A DNA stretch of 64,000 nucleotides from Chondrosia reniformis (GCA_947172415.1 OX359200.1:6202501-6266500), one strand, 5' to 3'. Positions 39,667-57,059 are shown, counted from the stretch's first letter. The notes: a model not told the origin generated them from the sequence alone. Numbers and translations are program-made.

Positions 39667-39847
39667 TGAAAGGGGGGGGGGGACCTAGGCTGGAGTCGTT
39701 TGCGTGGGACGCATTTAGCAACGGAAGCTGTTCCTTAGAATGTGACTGGTGACGTCATCTTCATCTAACAGATGTTATTTTTCGCAAATTCCGCCCACTT
39801 TGACTAATTTTGTAAACACCTCATATTTATGCATGTGTGTGTTTACA
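39667..39847. promoter_or_regulatory. shared divergent promoter TRPA1-like / NEK11 with a CRE
   Basis: Only 181 bp separate the two start codons. It contains a perfect palindromic cAMP-response element TGACGTCA at 39750-39757 and a run of 11 or so G at about 39670-39682. No TATA box is obvious on either side. Confidence 0.55.
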
Positions 39848-44929
<5,082 letters not shown>

Positions 44930-45067
44930 TCACACTTAATAAAACAACTTTGATGTAAGTACATTAAAACAAGATTTTATATTACACAAACTTCATAAAC
45001 AATAATCAACATTCATGATTATAAAAAGGCTGCGAGGTATAATAAGAGCCCGATGCACTAAGTGCTT

Positions 45068-46461
45068 TCAGCTAGAGCTAAGAGGAATAAGTGCCATTTC
45101 AGATCTCATGCAAAGGTACTCTCCAAATATGGTCATGAGGCCAAGGCCCAGAATATTGACAATCCACCACGACAGCGACAGAGGAAACCCGACATAGACG
45201 AGACAGATTAGCCAGTGGACAGCAGTAGTTGTCACAGCAAAGTCCAAGCACTAGAGAGAAGAAGAATTACCAAAAGATCATTTCTTTGGCTTTACTTGTG
45301 TATTGAAAACAAGATAACATGAAAAACATCATGTTTTCTTACATGCTACATCTACTTTCAAGTAAAAGGCCTATAGGGAACTAAACCTAGTGAGAGCGAG
45401 GATACAAGAGTTTTCTCCTTCTTCTCCACTGGGCCAGACAGCATCCTGGGAATTTCACCCTTTATCAGTGATCCTGGAAATCTTTGTCTTCTTGCAATTG
45501 ATCTTCTGTGAGTCCTTGGCATAGAAACTGGGCAAAAGAGCTACACATTCTAATCTGAGTGTAGTTTGATTAAAGCGGTCAAACGAGTATGACTGTCTAA
45601 CCTGCTTAGCCTTGCCAACTATCCACCACATACCAAAGGAACTACAGCAATAATAATAAAGTTTATCACCATGGAAATGAATAGAGTATGAAAAACTATA
45701 ACCCTAAAGAAAACATCTATGTATCCAGGTGTTCTTTAGATGTCATGGGTAAAATACACTAATAGTAAATTTTAAGGGGGCAATCAAGTTAAATATGTAG
45801 TGTTTGTCAATAAAGAAAAATGTGGCTTTCTTCTAGGGAAGTAAGATATTTTTAAGAGGGGCGAATGCCCTCCTGCTCCTCTGCCGCCTGCCCCTTGCTC
45901 CCCTGCTCCCCTGCCCCCTGCCTCCTGCCCCCCTGCTCCCCTGCCGCCTGCCCCCCTGCCCCCTGCCCCCCTGCCCCCCTGCCCCCCTGCTCCTCTGCCG
46001 CCTGCCCCTGCCCCCCTGCCCCCTGCTCCCCTAAAAGATTTATATTACATGTGTTGGTGTAGTACCTACAACTTACCACGCCATATTACTAAGTAAATGA
46101 GAGGCAATAAAGAACCATCCATCGACCCTCCCTTCAAACTCCTAGAAAATGAAGTAACAATAACTCATTTGAATCATACAAAGATTTAGTTGACTAATAT
46201 ATAGCTTAGAGTATCTTTAAACTGGACTTTGCCAAATTTCCACAAACAAGTACGTTGGCACACTCAAAATAGGCGACGTATGTCTTAACATGTTCTTACA
46301 TGATAACTAAACAGTTGATCCAAGGTTGGCGCATAGCCGCAGATTATGTCCACTAAAAGGGTGAACATTCCCAAAGAAATATAAAAGACTGACAGTAAAG
46401 CTATGATCTGGCATATAATCAAGGCTGGATCCCAGACAAACACTCTGAACCCTTGTGCCAT
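45068..46461 (-). CDS. SYS1: SYS1-like Golgi trafficking membrane protein
   Basis: Four exons, 46461-46300, 46141-46077, 45641-45602 and 45250-45068, give 149 residues in full phase agreement. It starts MAQGFRVFVWDPALIICQII and continues GYAPTLDQLF, GWFFIASHLLSNMA, KAKQCLDFAVT and the signature GEYLCMRSEMALIPLSS near the end. This matches SYS1 of animals and yeast (human 156 residues), with four membrane helices. SYS1 anchors the small GTPase ARFRP1/Arl3 at the trans-Golgi. It ends convergent with NEK11, 138 bp apart. Its start codon lies only 26 bp from that of divergent TOP3B. The large intron 2 carries a GC-rich minisatellite (45865-46033) and one copy of repeat family B lies in the last intron. 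Confidence 0.93.
45345..45530 (+). repeat. dispersed repeat family B, copy 3 (SYS1 intron)
   Basis: Reads AGGGAACTAAACCTAGTGAG, TTCTCCACTGGGCCAGACAG, then AGTGATCCTGGAAATCTTTG and GTGAGTCCTTGGCATAG. It parallels 40845-41060 over its length. Confidence 0.7.
45865..46033. repeat. C-rich minisatellite in SYS1 intron
   Basis: Irregular tandem units of 7-15 bp built from CCCCCTGCC, CTCCTGCC and CTCCCCTG. It is very C-rich on the plus strand, in strong contrast to the AT-rich surroundings, and could form G-quadruplexes on the minus (transcribed-sense) strand. Confidence 0.9.
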
Positions 46462-46487
46462 TTTGTTACAAATTGTATGGTTTCAAA
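46462..46487. promoter_or_regulatory. 26-bp gap between divergent SYS1 and TOP3B start codons
   Basis: The SYS1 ATG (46459-46461, minus) and TOP3B ATG (46488-46490, plus) are 26 bp apart. Either the two 5' untranslated regions overlap and each promoter lies inside the other gene, or a very compact bidirectional initiator is used. The surroundings (AAAATGGCGGC) contain a YY1-type motif at the TOP3B start. Confidence 0.6.
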
Positions 46488-49400
46488 ATGGCGGCTAAAA
46501 GAGATTGCAAGGTTTTGATGGTTGCAGAAAAACCAAGCATTGCAAAATCCATCGCCGTCATTCTGTCACAAAGCAGGAACAATATCAAATATTCTGGCAT
46601 CTGTAAGCAGTGCCCCATTCATGAGTTTACAGGGTCATTTGAAGAAAGACAAGCTTACTTCAAAGTCACCTCCGTCCTGGGGCACGTCATGAAAACGGAA
46701 TTTGACAAAGATTATAGAAACTGGCACGAGACTAAACCAGTAAGTTCTTCATCCAAACTAATTTGCTTTCTTGACGATTATCTCTTTGCGCGCTTATTTT
46801 ATACTGCTGTGTAGGGTTCGTTATTCCTTGAAGCACGTATTCACAAGGAAGATTCAAATCCTAAGCAGCGAATGCAAGACTTTCTAAGAGAAGAGGTTTA
46901 TTATATCTATGATTTTATGTAGTATCTTCAAATGGGAAAATTTCTTATATAGCTTCCCCTTGCTAGACCCGTCACCGCCCCTACACTTCAGCGCCTATGG
47001 GCGCTTGTTTAGGGACGGTCTAGCAAGCCAGACTACTTCCCTATATCACCTATATAGTAATGCTTGCACATTATGTATCATGTAAATGTGTTATGCTTTA
47101 TGTCTTATAGGCCAAGGGGTGCAGCCATCTTGTGTTGTGGTTGGATTGTGATAAGGAGGGAGAAAACATATGTTTTGAGGTACAAATGCATTTCTGAGGA
47201 ATTAAAGTCATGTGCAAGTCACATGACCAGTTTTGTTTCCCAGGTGATAGATGCTGTCCAAGACACCATGAACATCCAGGCTCATCTATCAGTTAGTCTA
47301 ATGTTTTAATGCTATATGTTAGGGTATTATATGGATGTGGAAGTTCCAAAGATCAAGGTTATCTTATACGTGTGTAGAATGTGTTTCGAGCTAGATTTTC
47401 TGCTATTTCTGAAGTTGATGTCAGTCGAGCTATGAAAGAGCTTGTTAAGTGAGTATATTAGTATTTATATTACATTATTCAAGCTGTCTTCACATGTATA
47501 AATCCACAGACCCAATTACAATGAGTCTCGCTCTGTCGATGCTAGACAAGAATTGGACCTCAGGATTGGCTGTGCCTTCACCAGATTCCAAAGTCAGTTC
47601 TTTCAGGTAAATATTGAGGACATACAGTACTGGTCCAGTGGAGAAGTGGAGAAAAGGAAGGTCAAAATGTATCCTCATCGAAGCTCTATTGGCTCAGTGC
47701 CTTGAGTCTCACAGGGCTATATGTGGTTATATTGTTTATGGTACCTTGACCTCCTATACTTGATAACTATATATATATAGGAAAATGATGTTCATACATG
47801 CATACTAGTGGCAATGTTTGTACTAGAGCTTTATATATCTACCATAGTACTAGAGCTTTATATATCTACCATAGTACTAGAGCTTTATATATCTACCATA
47901 GTACTAGAGCTTTATATATCTACCATAGTACTAGAGCTTTATATACGTATCTACCATAGTACTAGAGCTTAAGGCCTATATCTACCACTGTACAGCACAA
48001 TATATATGTAATGTCCCCATGCAGTCCAAATATGTCAACATGAACGACAGCATGATATCTTACGGGCCATGTCAGACGCCCACACTGACCTTCTGTGTTG
48101 ACAGGCACGACTCCATAGAGAACTTCAGACCAGAGAAGTACTGGAAACTATCAACAACTGTGAGTGGACCTGCACATACAACATAATGGTATAGCCTTTT
48201 AAAAGCAAAAAACTTTGTCTTCTTGTTTCAATGCCTCATCTTTTAGTTCACATTTTATTTCACATATCAGGAATAATAATTTCAAAGTAATTTTTTTAAT
48301 TAATTTACTAAGCACTTACGTATTAGTTAAAATAAGTACTTTCATTAAAGTTGTCCCTAAATGTTGCTGTTTATCATCTTTAGCTGAAGAAGGGCTCTGC
48401 CAATTTGAACCCTTCCTGGTCAAGACATCGCTTGTTTGACCAAGAGGTAGTGTCAATGTTTCACAGCTCTTTGAAGGAGTCGACTCGTGCCAAAGTGCTC
48501 TCAGTGAAGGAGAGGAAAATGGTGAAGGGTCCTCCTCCTGCGCTGAAGACAGTGGACATGCTGAGAGCAGCCTCAATAGGATATAAAATAGGACCACAGC
48601 TAACTATGAGGGTCACAGAGGATCTCTACACAAGAGTACGTCAGTAAACATAATATATATACGTATTCCGTATAGCCAGGGAATTTATTTTGGGGAATTG
48701 CCAAATTATGATCCACCAATATTATTGCATCATAGTGACGTAATCCATTGTGACGTATACATTATAAGATGGGCAAGGTAACCACCAAATATTTAATTCA
48801 GTCCAAAATCACCAAATATTCTTCCCGCCAATATTTTTTTCTGGCTATATGGTATACAAAAAGTGCAAGTAACTTTCAATTCACTTGTAAGTTGTATATA
48901 CATATGTATGTAACAGTATGTACGTACATATTCCATTCCTGCAGGGTCTAATTAGCTATCCACGAACAGAAACTACAGCCTATCCTGACTCCTTTGATTT
49001 CAAGTAAGTGAAGACATGTCTGCTAGAGAGATGTGGCTATATATTGTACGACTTGTATCCAAAAAATGTCTGTCAATGCTTAATGTACGTATTTTTTAGT
49101 TGTTGAAATGTGTCCCTATTAAATCATACACATTTGTACCCTACAAATTCTTCCTGTTACAATTTGTACCCCAGATTTGTATCCCTAGAGAATTACGTAA
49201 ACTACTTGAGGAGTCTACATTGCAACCATTTCTTGTTGTTACTTTGCAGAGCTGTAGTGACCATGTTTCTCAAAGCGCCCCCTTGGGATGAACTGGCTAG
49301 AGAGGTGTACAAAGCTCTGGAGGAAGGATTTCGGCCCAAAAAGTATGTGCGATATATGTATATACCTGAATATGAATATATCAATATACGTATAATTGTT

Positions 49401-52400
49401 GACCTTTACTGCTTATACGTATGATAATGAGAAGAGCAGTTTTTTTACAAATGCTTGCTAGCAATCAATTTCCAATAACTTGAAGAAATGTCAGTGATCG
49501 TTTCAACCTTGTTTACCAACAGGCAAGGTGTCAATGTGGGGGACCATCCTCCTATCACACCCACTCGGGCACCCCAACCAGGTGAACTACGAACACCAGC
49601 TGAAGAGAGGCTGTATGATCACGTTCTTCGACATTTTCTTGGAACCGTAAGTTCTGGTTAAACCTGACTTTTAAAGTAATCCATTTTAATCTCTTTGAAA
49701 AAACTGTTCAATCCATTTAGTTAGCCAATGCATAATACAACACAAGAACTTGTGTGGTAGAATGCAGATAGATTTGAAGACCAGACAGAATTCCTTCCAT
49801 TCTTATGTTATGCAATAAATGCCTTCAATTCTTAATCCCTGTACCTTTACAGACGTCTATTAACTGAATGTGATCTCCACCTTTACCAATATTGCATCAT
49901 TGTCTACTGTTAGGTTCTTCCCGAGTGTAAATATATCCAGACTGAGGTTGTGTTTGGTGTGAAGGAAGAGCAGTTCCAGTGGAGTGGAATCACTGTGACG
50001 TCTGAAGGCTTCACAGCAGCCATGACTTGGAAGAAGATTACATCCACTCCACTCCCTCCCTGCTTGAAGGAGGGTGACCTTTGGGACATTGATGAGGTAA
50101 GGTGGAAATGAATAACTTTTGACTTTGGTCAAAATATTGATATTTGGATGGAACATTAAATCTCTCTCATTTTACCATCACTTCACATTGCTCACCTCTG
50201 AACTGTGCTTCTCCTTAATATCATAGCTCGTGGAAAGTTTATTAGATACCTTTATATGGAAATGAGAAGATTAAAGTATTAGAAAATCATCTTAGAATCA
50301 TCTAAAAGGAATTTCCTATCTCTTTCTTTCTTGCATTTTAGTTGAGTATCACTGAAGGAGAAACTGTTCCTCCAGACCACATCACAGAGAGTGAACTGAT
50401 TTCTCTGATGGAAAAACATGGAATCGGAACTGTTAGTAGAATAATGAATGTTACATGTATAAAAATCCCTGTACCTTTTCAGTATATCTCAGTATATCCT
50501 TGTATAACTTGCAGGATGCTAGTATTCCAGTCCACATAGAGAACATCTGTCAGAGAAACTATGTAAATGTCACGGGAGACAGGCGACTGCAGCCCACTCA
50601 ATTGGGCTTGTTACTGATCCATGGGTACAGGAAGGTAGGTATGGCTGTCTCGTTGATAAATCCCTTTACCTACGGTGAAATCCATTTTTGGCATTACATT
50701 TACTTTACTTCGCTTTATAATTCTAATATTTAGATTGATTCAGATTTGGTACTTCCTACAATGAGGTCTGAAGTTGAAAAACAACTCAATTTAATTGCTG
50801 CTGGAAAGGTATGGAGTACATACATACATGTAGACGGCAATGCCGAAGAACAGAATTCAAAATTGTACTCCTACACAATATGCATATGTTTGTATACAGG
50901 CTCAATATAATGACGTATGCCAATATGCACTAGAGATTTTTAAGAAAAAATTTGACTATTTCGAGGCAAACATCAATAAGATGGATGCCCTTTTCAAGGA
51001 GCAGTTCAGATCGGTGGCAGAAGATGGCAAAAGGCTTAGTAGGTACTGAACCAGATAGGAGTCTTCGTGTTTGAGCTACTGTATCAAGGACTCAATAAAG
51101 ATTAAGAATAAGACATTGATTTTCCAGGGTCACTGATGAAGGGTGGCATTCCTAGAAACAGTTGTCTGGCCCAGTGGAGAAACAGAGAAGTAGAAGGAAA
51201 TCTTGTATCCTCTACTAAAGCTCTCACTAGGTTTAGTTCCCTATATATAGGCCTTTACTCTAACATAGACGTAACATGTTTGTTATTTATATATGTAGTC
51301 TAGTCTATTTGGTGACTCATCTTAGGTGTGGCAGTTGTAGGCGTTACATGAAATTCATTGAGGCTATTCCGCAGCGTTTAATCTGTGAGAGCTGTAATAT
51401 CACTTATTCTCTTCCTCACAATGGTATCATTCGACCTTATGAGGTAAGGATGTTTGGTAAATATGTCTGTTCATGTGTATGTATGTGTCTTTTTATGCTC
51501 TGTCGTTCTTTCTATATACGTATGTAATTGAATTGCTAATTTCTATATACAAATTTACTCCTAAATATAACTTTATCTGGTTAAAATAAAAGAATCATTG
51601 ATTATGTAGTATCGTTTCTAATCCATCAATATTCCAAGTAAACAGCAGTGAAAATACCTCAAAACCAACTTCTTACATTACATGCTTAGTGTGGCTTATC
51701 GTCATGGTAACATATTTTGAATTTGCAGGAGAACAGCTGTCCATTGGATGGATTTGAGCTTCTTCACTGGAACACTGTAGGCAAAGCAAAGGTAAACGAG
51801 CACATGTTTAATAAAATTTCAATTGGTTAAAAGATTTAATCATGTTTGTTTGTTAAAAGGCTTTCCACATTTCAGTATTTTATTAATATTACTGTATCTA
51901 TCCTCCAAACTGTGAGATATGAACTATTTAAAAACCAGGAAAAACACATTCACCCTTCCACTCACTAATTGTGTTGGCATTCACGTTGCTTGTGCTCATG
52001 TGTAGTCCTTTGTCTTCTGTCCGCACTGCTACAATCATCCGCCGGAGAAGCACATCCAAGGAAACATGGCATGCAACAGTTGTCCTGTGGACAGCTGTGC
52101 TCATTCCAACATCAAATTGAAAATCAGTCATTGCAGTGAATGTGAGAAGGGGGACTTGGTTTTGGATCCTACTTCTGGCAGGAAGTGGAAAGCTCCTTGT
52201 AGTAACATGGGGTCAGTTGCCAAGCAACCATAATAATATAATAATTGACTGAGCTGTGTACACCTTGTAATAGTATGTACATGGCTTAGTATGATAGTAT
52301 AGATGGCTAATCTAACACAGTGTTTCCTATAGCTAGAGATTATTGAAAACTCAGGAAAAGATTACATACATAAAAAGTGTACAATTTTTATAAATTTATG

Positions 52401-53149
52401 ATTTAGGGTAAGCCCTATAGAGTAATAGTAAAGTCAGCCTTTTTCAAATGTGCCAAACATCTGTTTCTGGGAATTTTTTACTTCAGCAGTGACCCCGAGA
52501 GTCTTGTCTTCTTGAGTCCTTAGCTGCTTAGATGTATGTACCTCTGGTATATCTAGTGATGCAACTTTACTGTTGTACGTGTTTTTTAAGATTATACGTT
52601 TTATGTGGTTCTATAATATATTGTGTGTACTTGTGTGTATTAGATGCGAGTGTGTCATGTCTCTATGTAACGGAGCTACTAAGCTGGTCATTAAAGAAGA
52701 AGAATGTAGAAAGTGTAATGGAGTTAGACACATCCTAGTGGAATATCCTAAAGTTAGTTAGTCCTATATCTTTGTGTCCACTGGCCTTAAACAGCACTCA
52801 ATAATGACTTTACAGCTCTTTTCTCATGCATATATGTATGTATGTACATCTAATTCATAATTATAATTATATGTAGTCTCTTTGTTTTGTTAATGTTGCA
52901 ATCAGCCATATGCCTATCCTCCATGTGTATTAGGGGAAGTCCCCTTTGCCAGATGATGCTCTGGTTCATGAAGGATGTCCACTGTGTGACCAATTATTAA
53001 AAGATGGTGTCTCAATCAACAAGGCTTCAATCCAACCACAACACTCATCAAGAGGGCGGGGCAGAGGGAGGGGCAGGGGGAGGGGAGGAGGGAGAGGGAG
53101 AGGCAACCCGGGACAGAACAGCCGAGGTGGTGGGAGAGGACATTGGTAA
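46488..53149 (+). CDS. TOP3B: DNA/RNA topoisomerase III beta
   Basis: About 20 exons join to a protein similar in order to human TOP3B. The TOPRIM start is [20 protein letters not shown]; then [53 protein letters not shown] and [12 protein letters not shown] (wording joined across introns). The active-site tyrosine lies in ISYPRTETT in the exon starting about 48945. Later come [27 protein letters not shown] and the zinc fingers ([31 protein letters not shown]). The C-terminus is an RGG box ([19 protein letters not shown]), the RNA-binding tail that partners TDRD3 in vertebrates. It relaxes underwound DNA and also works on RNA. Stop TAA 53147-53149. One intron carries a 27-bp repeat (47825-47970). 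Confidence 0.94.
47825..47970. repeat. 27-bp tandem repeat in TOP3B intron
   Basis: Five to six copies of a 27-bp unit (GTACTAGAGCTTTATATATC plus TACCATA), the last ones with small changes. Confidence 0.95.
51110..51265 (-). repeat. dispersed repeat family B, copy 4 (TOP3B intron)
   Basis: Reverse orientation: GGGTCACTGATGAAGGGTGG, CTGGCCCAGTGGAGAAACAG, CTCACTAGGTTTAGTTCCCT. It is the reverse complement of 45345-45530 over most of its length. Confidence 0.7.
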
Positions 53150-53281
53150 AAAGTAATAATGTACATTTCCATGTTCTTCTTAACTATTTTGTATTTTAGA
53201 TTTAAGGTATTTTTTATTTATAATTAATACAAGTCAATCAAATGATGGTTGTTGTTTTCATATACGTATATACATTTAAGA

Positions 53282-55978
53282 CTAATTAGTATGGAAGATA
53301 CTTGTGTTGGTTGGACATATAAAATCACTCTTTACATCAAAAGAGCGATCCTTGCTGGCAGCTGGAGTCAGCATGCAGTTCCACATGACCTTTGCCATCA
53401 GCTCATGTAGAAATAGTGATGGATGGAAACAATCCAGCTGCAGCCATAAGATAAAAAAACTCATTAACTCATTAATATGCATCAGATTCTGTTATTCTAT
53501 TGGTACATACGTACGTATACAGTCACATTGAAGCGTAATTTTGTTATATACAAGCTATGCTGCAACACAGTGCTTAATTTGTCTTCCACTGATATTCAAG
53601 TCCAAGAACACCCAATTTAAAACACATTGCAATACATTTATGATGTGATGGTGTGATGTGTACCATTGATATAACAGAGATTGGCAGGTTCTCTGCTCTC
53701 CCATTCATAAAGCAGGGCTGTACTATTACGGCAAAGTCATCATATTTCCCAGCAAACTCCTTAGCAACCTACAGTATGGCAGCAGTACATTTTGTACACA
53801 AGTTATATTATATTTGTATATGTATATATACCTTAAACAATCTTTCATTATACTGCGTTCCTAGGTCATCCAGCTCCTTCCTGTGAAATATAAATTAACA
53901 CAGTTATATTAATTATAGAATAAGGATTTCTTTTAACTGCATCAAACTTATTTTTTGAAAGTTTCATCTTTTGAATTTTTTGAGTATAGCTAGAAGAAGA
54001 CCATTGGATCGAAAAATCTGAAAATTAGAAGATTATTTCCAATTGCGTTTTTAGATGCTTTGAAAGATGAATCTTTCAAAAGATGATATTTGTTTCTTAT
54101 AGCTTTTGATAAATATTTTCAGTGTACACATCATAAAATAGGTACAATGTTTACCTTAACTTTACTCCCTCATTTCCCTCTGTAAAAGCACACTTGCATT
54201 CAATCTCAAAGAGCCTGTGAACCTCTTTGCAATGTTCAGATCGTTGAGATATATCATATACCTGCATAAATATTGATACACTGAGTGACTATGTAAGGTA
54301 AATGTAGGTACAGGTAGGTGCAGATAGGGTCAGGTAGGTGTAGGTATGTGCAGTACAGAGAAGCTGCTCCACTAGATAAATATACTGACCTGAGAGAGGT
54401 TAAAAAGAGGTACCAAATTTACAAAAACTCTTGGGATTTTTGAATGAACTTTTTTTAGTAGCTCTGTCAGATACTTCTCGTAGTCATCAGCAGTTAAGAA
54501 AGGTATAACACCAGAGCATCTGTATAATATATACATGTAAGTTTTCAAAGGCAAAGTGAACAATTATTATATTGGACTAAGAATAGAGTCCTTCATAGGA
54601 ACCCCAATATTGGAGGGTAGAATCGTACAGCAATAAATAGCTTCATTCCTGTTTTCCTTCTGTGTGTTGAGTCTACAATAATTGTGGTTTGCCTATCTTC
54701 TAGAATATTACTCACCCTAAGCATAAATCATTAGCTCCAATTAATATGGTTAATAACTTCCAATCTGTCTCCATGTCAATATTCTTGTTCTACAGATTTA
54801 TTAATTAAACCTGTTTCATATTAAAATAGAGGTGACTTTTAAGGGCCTACCTCCGTAAGCTGGCGATAGAGATAATCAAATTCATGATCAACTACATCAG
54901 GCATCATAGCTCCACTCTGTGCAGCATTTAGGACATCCTTTGACGGCTCATATTGAAAGGGTGGGCATAGCAAACCATAGCATAGCTACGTATATAAATT
55001 AGGCTATACCAGAAGGTACATACATACATACATAGCTGTAGATATTTGAGAAAACTTGAAAACAACTATATATACAAGGGATAGCAGCTAAAGGTGGGTC
55101 CAGGGGGCTAGTGAGAGGGTTTCACCCCTTTCCTTTAGTAATAGTGTTAGTAATAGTGTCATTTTAAGCCCCTATATACTATATGACATATATACACCAC
55201 ACCATCCTGATTAGGTACATGCATGACATACCTCTCCAATGTGACTACCAAGGCTTAGTCCTTGGATGTCTTTAGTGTAGAATCTTAGAAAGGATCCAAT
55301 TGTGGAAGCATTCCCATCCCCACCAATGCACCATGATTGCCCCTAAGTTAAGGAAGATAGACCATATGTATATGTAAATGTATATACATTACTTCAAACG
55401 GATTGCATATTTGAGTCATTCATTTTTATTAAATCTCACCCTATACTCCAGCAAATCATCAAACAGGTTGCCATGACGTCCCATCATCCCAAAACCTGGG
55501 ATAAACAGATCATAGAAATCACTATGATATATGCAGTGCACTTTGATAATGATTGAGTGATTGATATATATCCTTATTGATATGTATATATCTTATTTAG
55601 AAATCACATCTAATAACAGTTTGGTTTGTATAAACAAATTCGGGAAGCATTAAAATTTAAACATTTTGGGGGTTGAATGTACTTGGCATGAATCCTATTT
55701 TACTGAGGTCGATTTGCTCAGGAAGAAAGCTGTCAAAATCATCAGGAAGTCGATTAGCTAACTAGAACCTGGTTCCATCAGATTGTAAAGTACGGACCTG
55801 CGGTGATGCTGTCTCCGAAAGCCATAACAACCTTAATATCTTGGGGCTTCAGTTCGTAAACATTCCGAGCTGGTTTTGTAAGGGGCGGCAATTGAGGGCA
55901 GTTAAAATGAATAGGATACTGCCCTAGAGTAGGTAGAAAGGCGTTCACTACAACACAAAGAGCGAGGAGCCACAGCAT
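53282..55978 (-). CDS. secreted GDSL phospholipase, PLB1-type, single repeat
   Basis: Several exons join from ATG 55976-55978 to TAG 53282-53284, giving about 370 residues. The start MLWLLALCVVVNAFLPTLG is a signal peptide. Then come CPQLPPL, LKPQDIKVVMAFGDSITAG (the nucleophile-Ser block GDS), GFGMMGRHGNLFDDLLEYR, GGDGNASTIGSFLRFY, NAAQSGAMMPD, TDWKLLTILIGANDLC (block III Asn), PRVFVNLVPLFNLSQVY and DCFHPSLFLHELMA (Asp-x-x-His block). These are the four motifs of phospholipase B1. Vertebrate PLB1 has four tandem repeats and a membrane anchor. This one has a single repeat and no obvious anchor, so it is probably secreted; it should cleave fatty acids from phospholipids. It ends convergent with TOP3B, 132 bp away. 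Exon limits between 53400 and 55400 were not all fixed. Confidence 0.88.
53923..54095. mobile_element. MITE-like family copy (PLB-type gene intron)
   Basis: GATTTCTTTTAACTGCATCA and AACTTATTTTTTGAAAGTTT resemble the family terminus, and a reverse segment (AATTGCGTTTTTAGATGCTT ... TCTTTCAAAAGATG) lies at the other end. The arms are more diverged than at 3961-4146. Confidence 0.55.
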
Positions 55979-56187
55979 TTCTAGACGAAATGAATATTAC
56001 AATGATAGGTGTCTCTCAGCTCAGTCGTGCTATTTATTAACTACTATATATCTAGCCTCGTGACTTTTCTTATAAAAACAATCAGCGCTAGCAGTACTGT
56101 ATTTGCATGTGACAGTAAAAGTTGACCTATTCTAAAAGGTCTTACACACTTACAGTGATCATAGATACGTACACGACTAATATTAGT

Positions 56188-56194
56188 AGGGGCC

Positions 56195-56251
<57 letters not shown>
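56188..56251 (-). pseudogene. truncated U6 snRNA copy, 5' 64 nt only
   Basis: On the minus strand from 56251 the first 64 nt of U6 are identical to the full gene (GTGCTTGCTTCGGCAGCACA to GGCCCCT) and then stop matching. The upstream promoter box TTTATAAGCC (about 56273-56282) and the adjoining GTGCCACTGAAC are also copied, with one difference. It lacks the region pairing with U4 stem I and the 3' end, so it cannot give functional U6. Confidence 0.93.
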
Positions 56252-56685
56252 GTTCAGTGGCACTTGCACAAGGCTTATAAACCTCGTGTAGAGATCTAAT
56301 ATTAGTGTATCTCTACTGTGATATATGAATGTGGAGTGTGTTTCATTATTTATAGATATATCACTGAGAGTAGTTACATGAATAAAACTTATATTTACAT
56401 GAATAAAGTATAGCTAGCTATCATTGACTATGATGCTCATTCTGAATAAGTACAGTATACAATACACCTTAGAAAGCGGCAGCTGAATTTGGTTTTAGAC
56501 CAATATGTACCTTTGCCATCTGTTAGAATTACAACTGCCATTCAAGAAATGTTTAACTTTAGTATGGCCAGTAATGAGAGTTTATAGCCTTATATAGCAG
56601 ATATTTAACTCTAAACTACTTTGGATAGTAAGGAGAAGAGTTTATTCGAGTGATAAAACGGCTCTTTAACTGAATGATCATGAGG

Positions 56686-56693
56686 TTTATAAG
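56686..56693 (+). promoter_or_regulatory. TATA box of the U6 gene
   Basis: TTTATAAG lies 23-30 bp upstream of the U6 start, the standard position for a Pol III type 3 promoter. It is preserved in the truncated copy. Confidence 0.7.
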
Positions 56694-56715
56694 CCTTGTG
56701 AAAGTGCCACTGAAC

Positions 56716-56772
<57 letters not shown>

Positions 56773-56825
56773 GGCCCCTGCGCAAGGATGACACGCAAAT
56801 TCGTGAAGCGTTCCAAATTTTTTTT
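56716..56825 (+). ncRNA. U6 spliceosomal snRNA
   Basis: About 107 nt: 5' stem-loop GTGCTTGCTTCGGCAGCACA, then ATACAGAGAAGATTAGCATG (holding the ACAGAGA box that pairs with the 5' splice site), GATGACACGCAAATTCGTGA (AGC/U4-U2 pairing region), and a T run of at least eight as Pol III terminator. It differs from human U6 by a T for C in the first loop and AAAT for ATAT before the tail. It lies 234 bp upstream of the PRMT7 start codon, same strand. Confidence 0.98.
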
Positions 56826-57059
56826 CTTTCTCCTCTCTTATTTCCTCAACGCCCATTATCTTCATTCGTACTCTTTTGTCGCCTGAATGCCAAACACTTC
56901 TTCAATAATGGAAGATATTGGAAAATTTTTGGAAGAGGATTACGTGTGTGTGAAACGTCTGATGTACGTAAACAGTATTATTGCGCAATCATACGTCATA
57001 CGTCATCAAATAATATGGAGACGAAATTTTATTCGAACGATCCTGCAATTATCTGAATC

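Noticed and set aside
45852..46079. Gly-Gln-Ala-rich minus-strand frame and Pro-Cys-rich plus-strand frame
   Set aside because: They are readings of the C-rich minisatellite inside the SYS1 intron.
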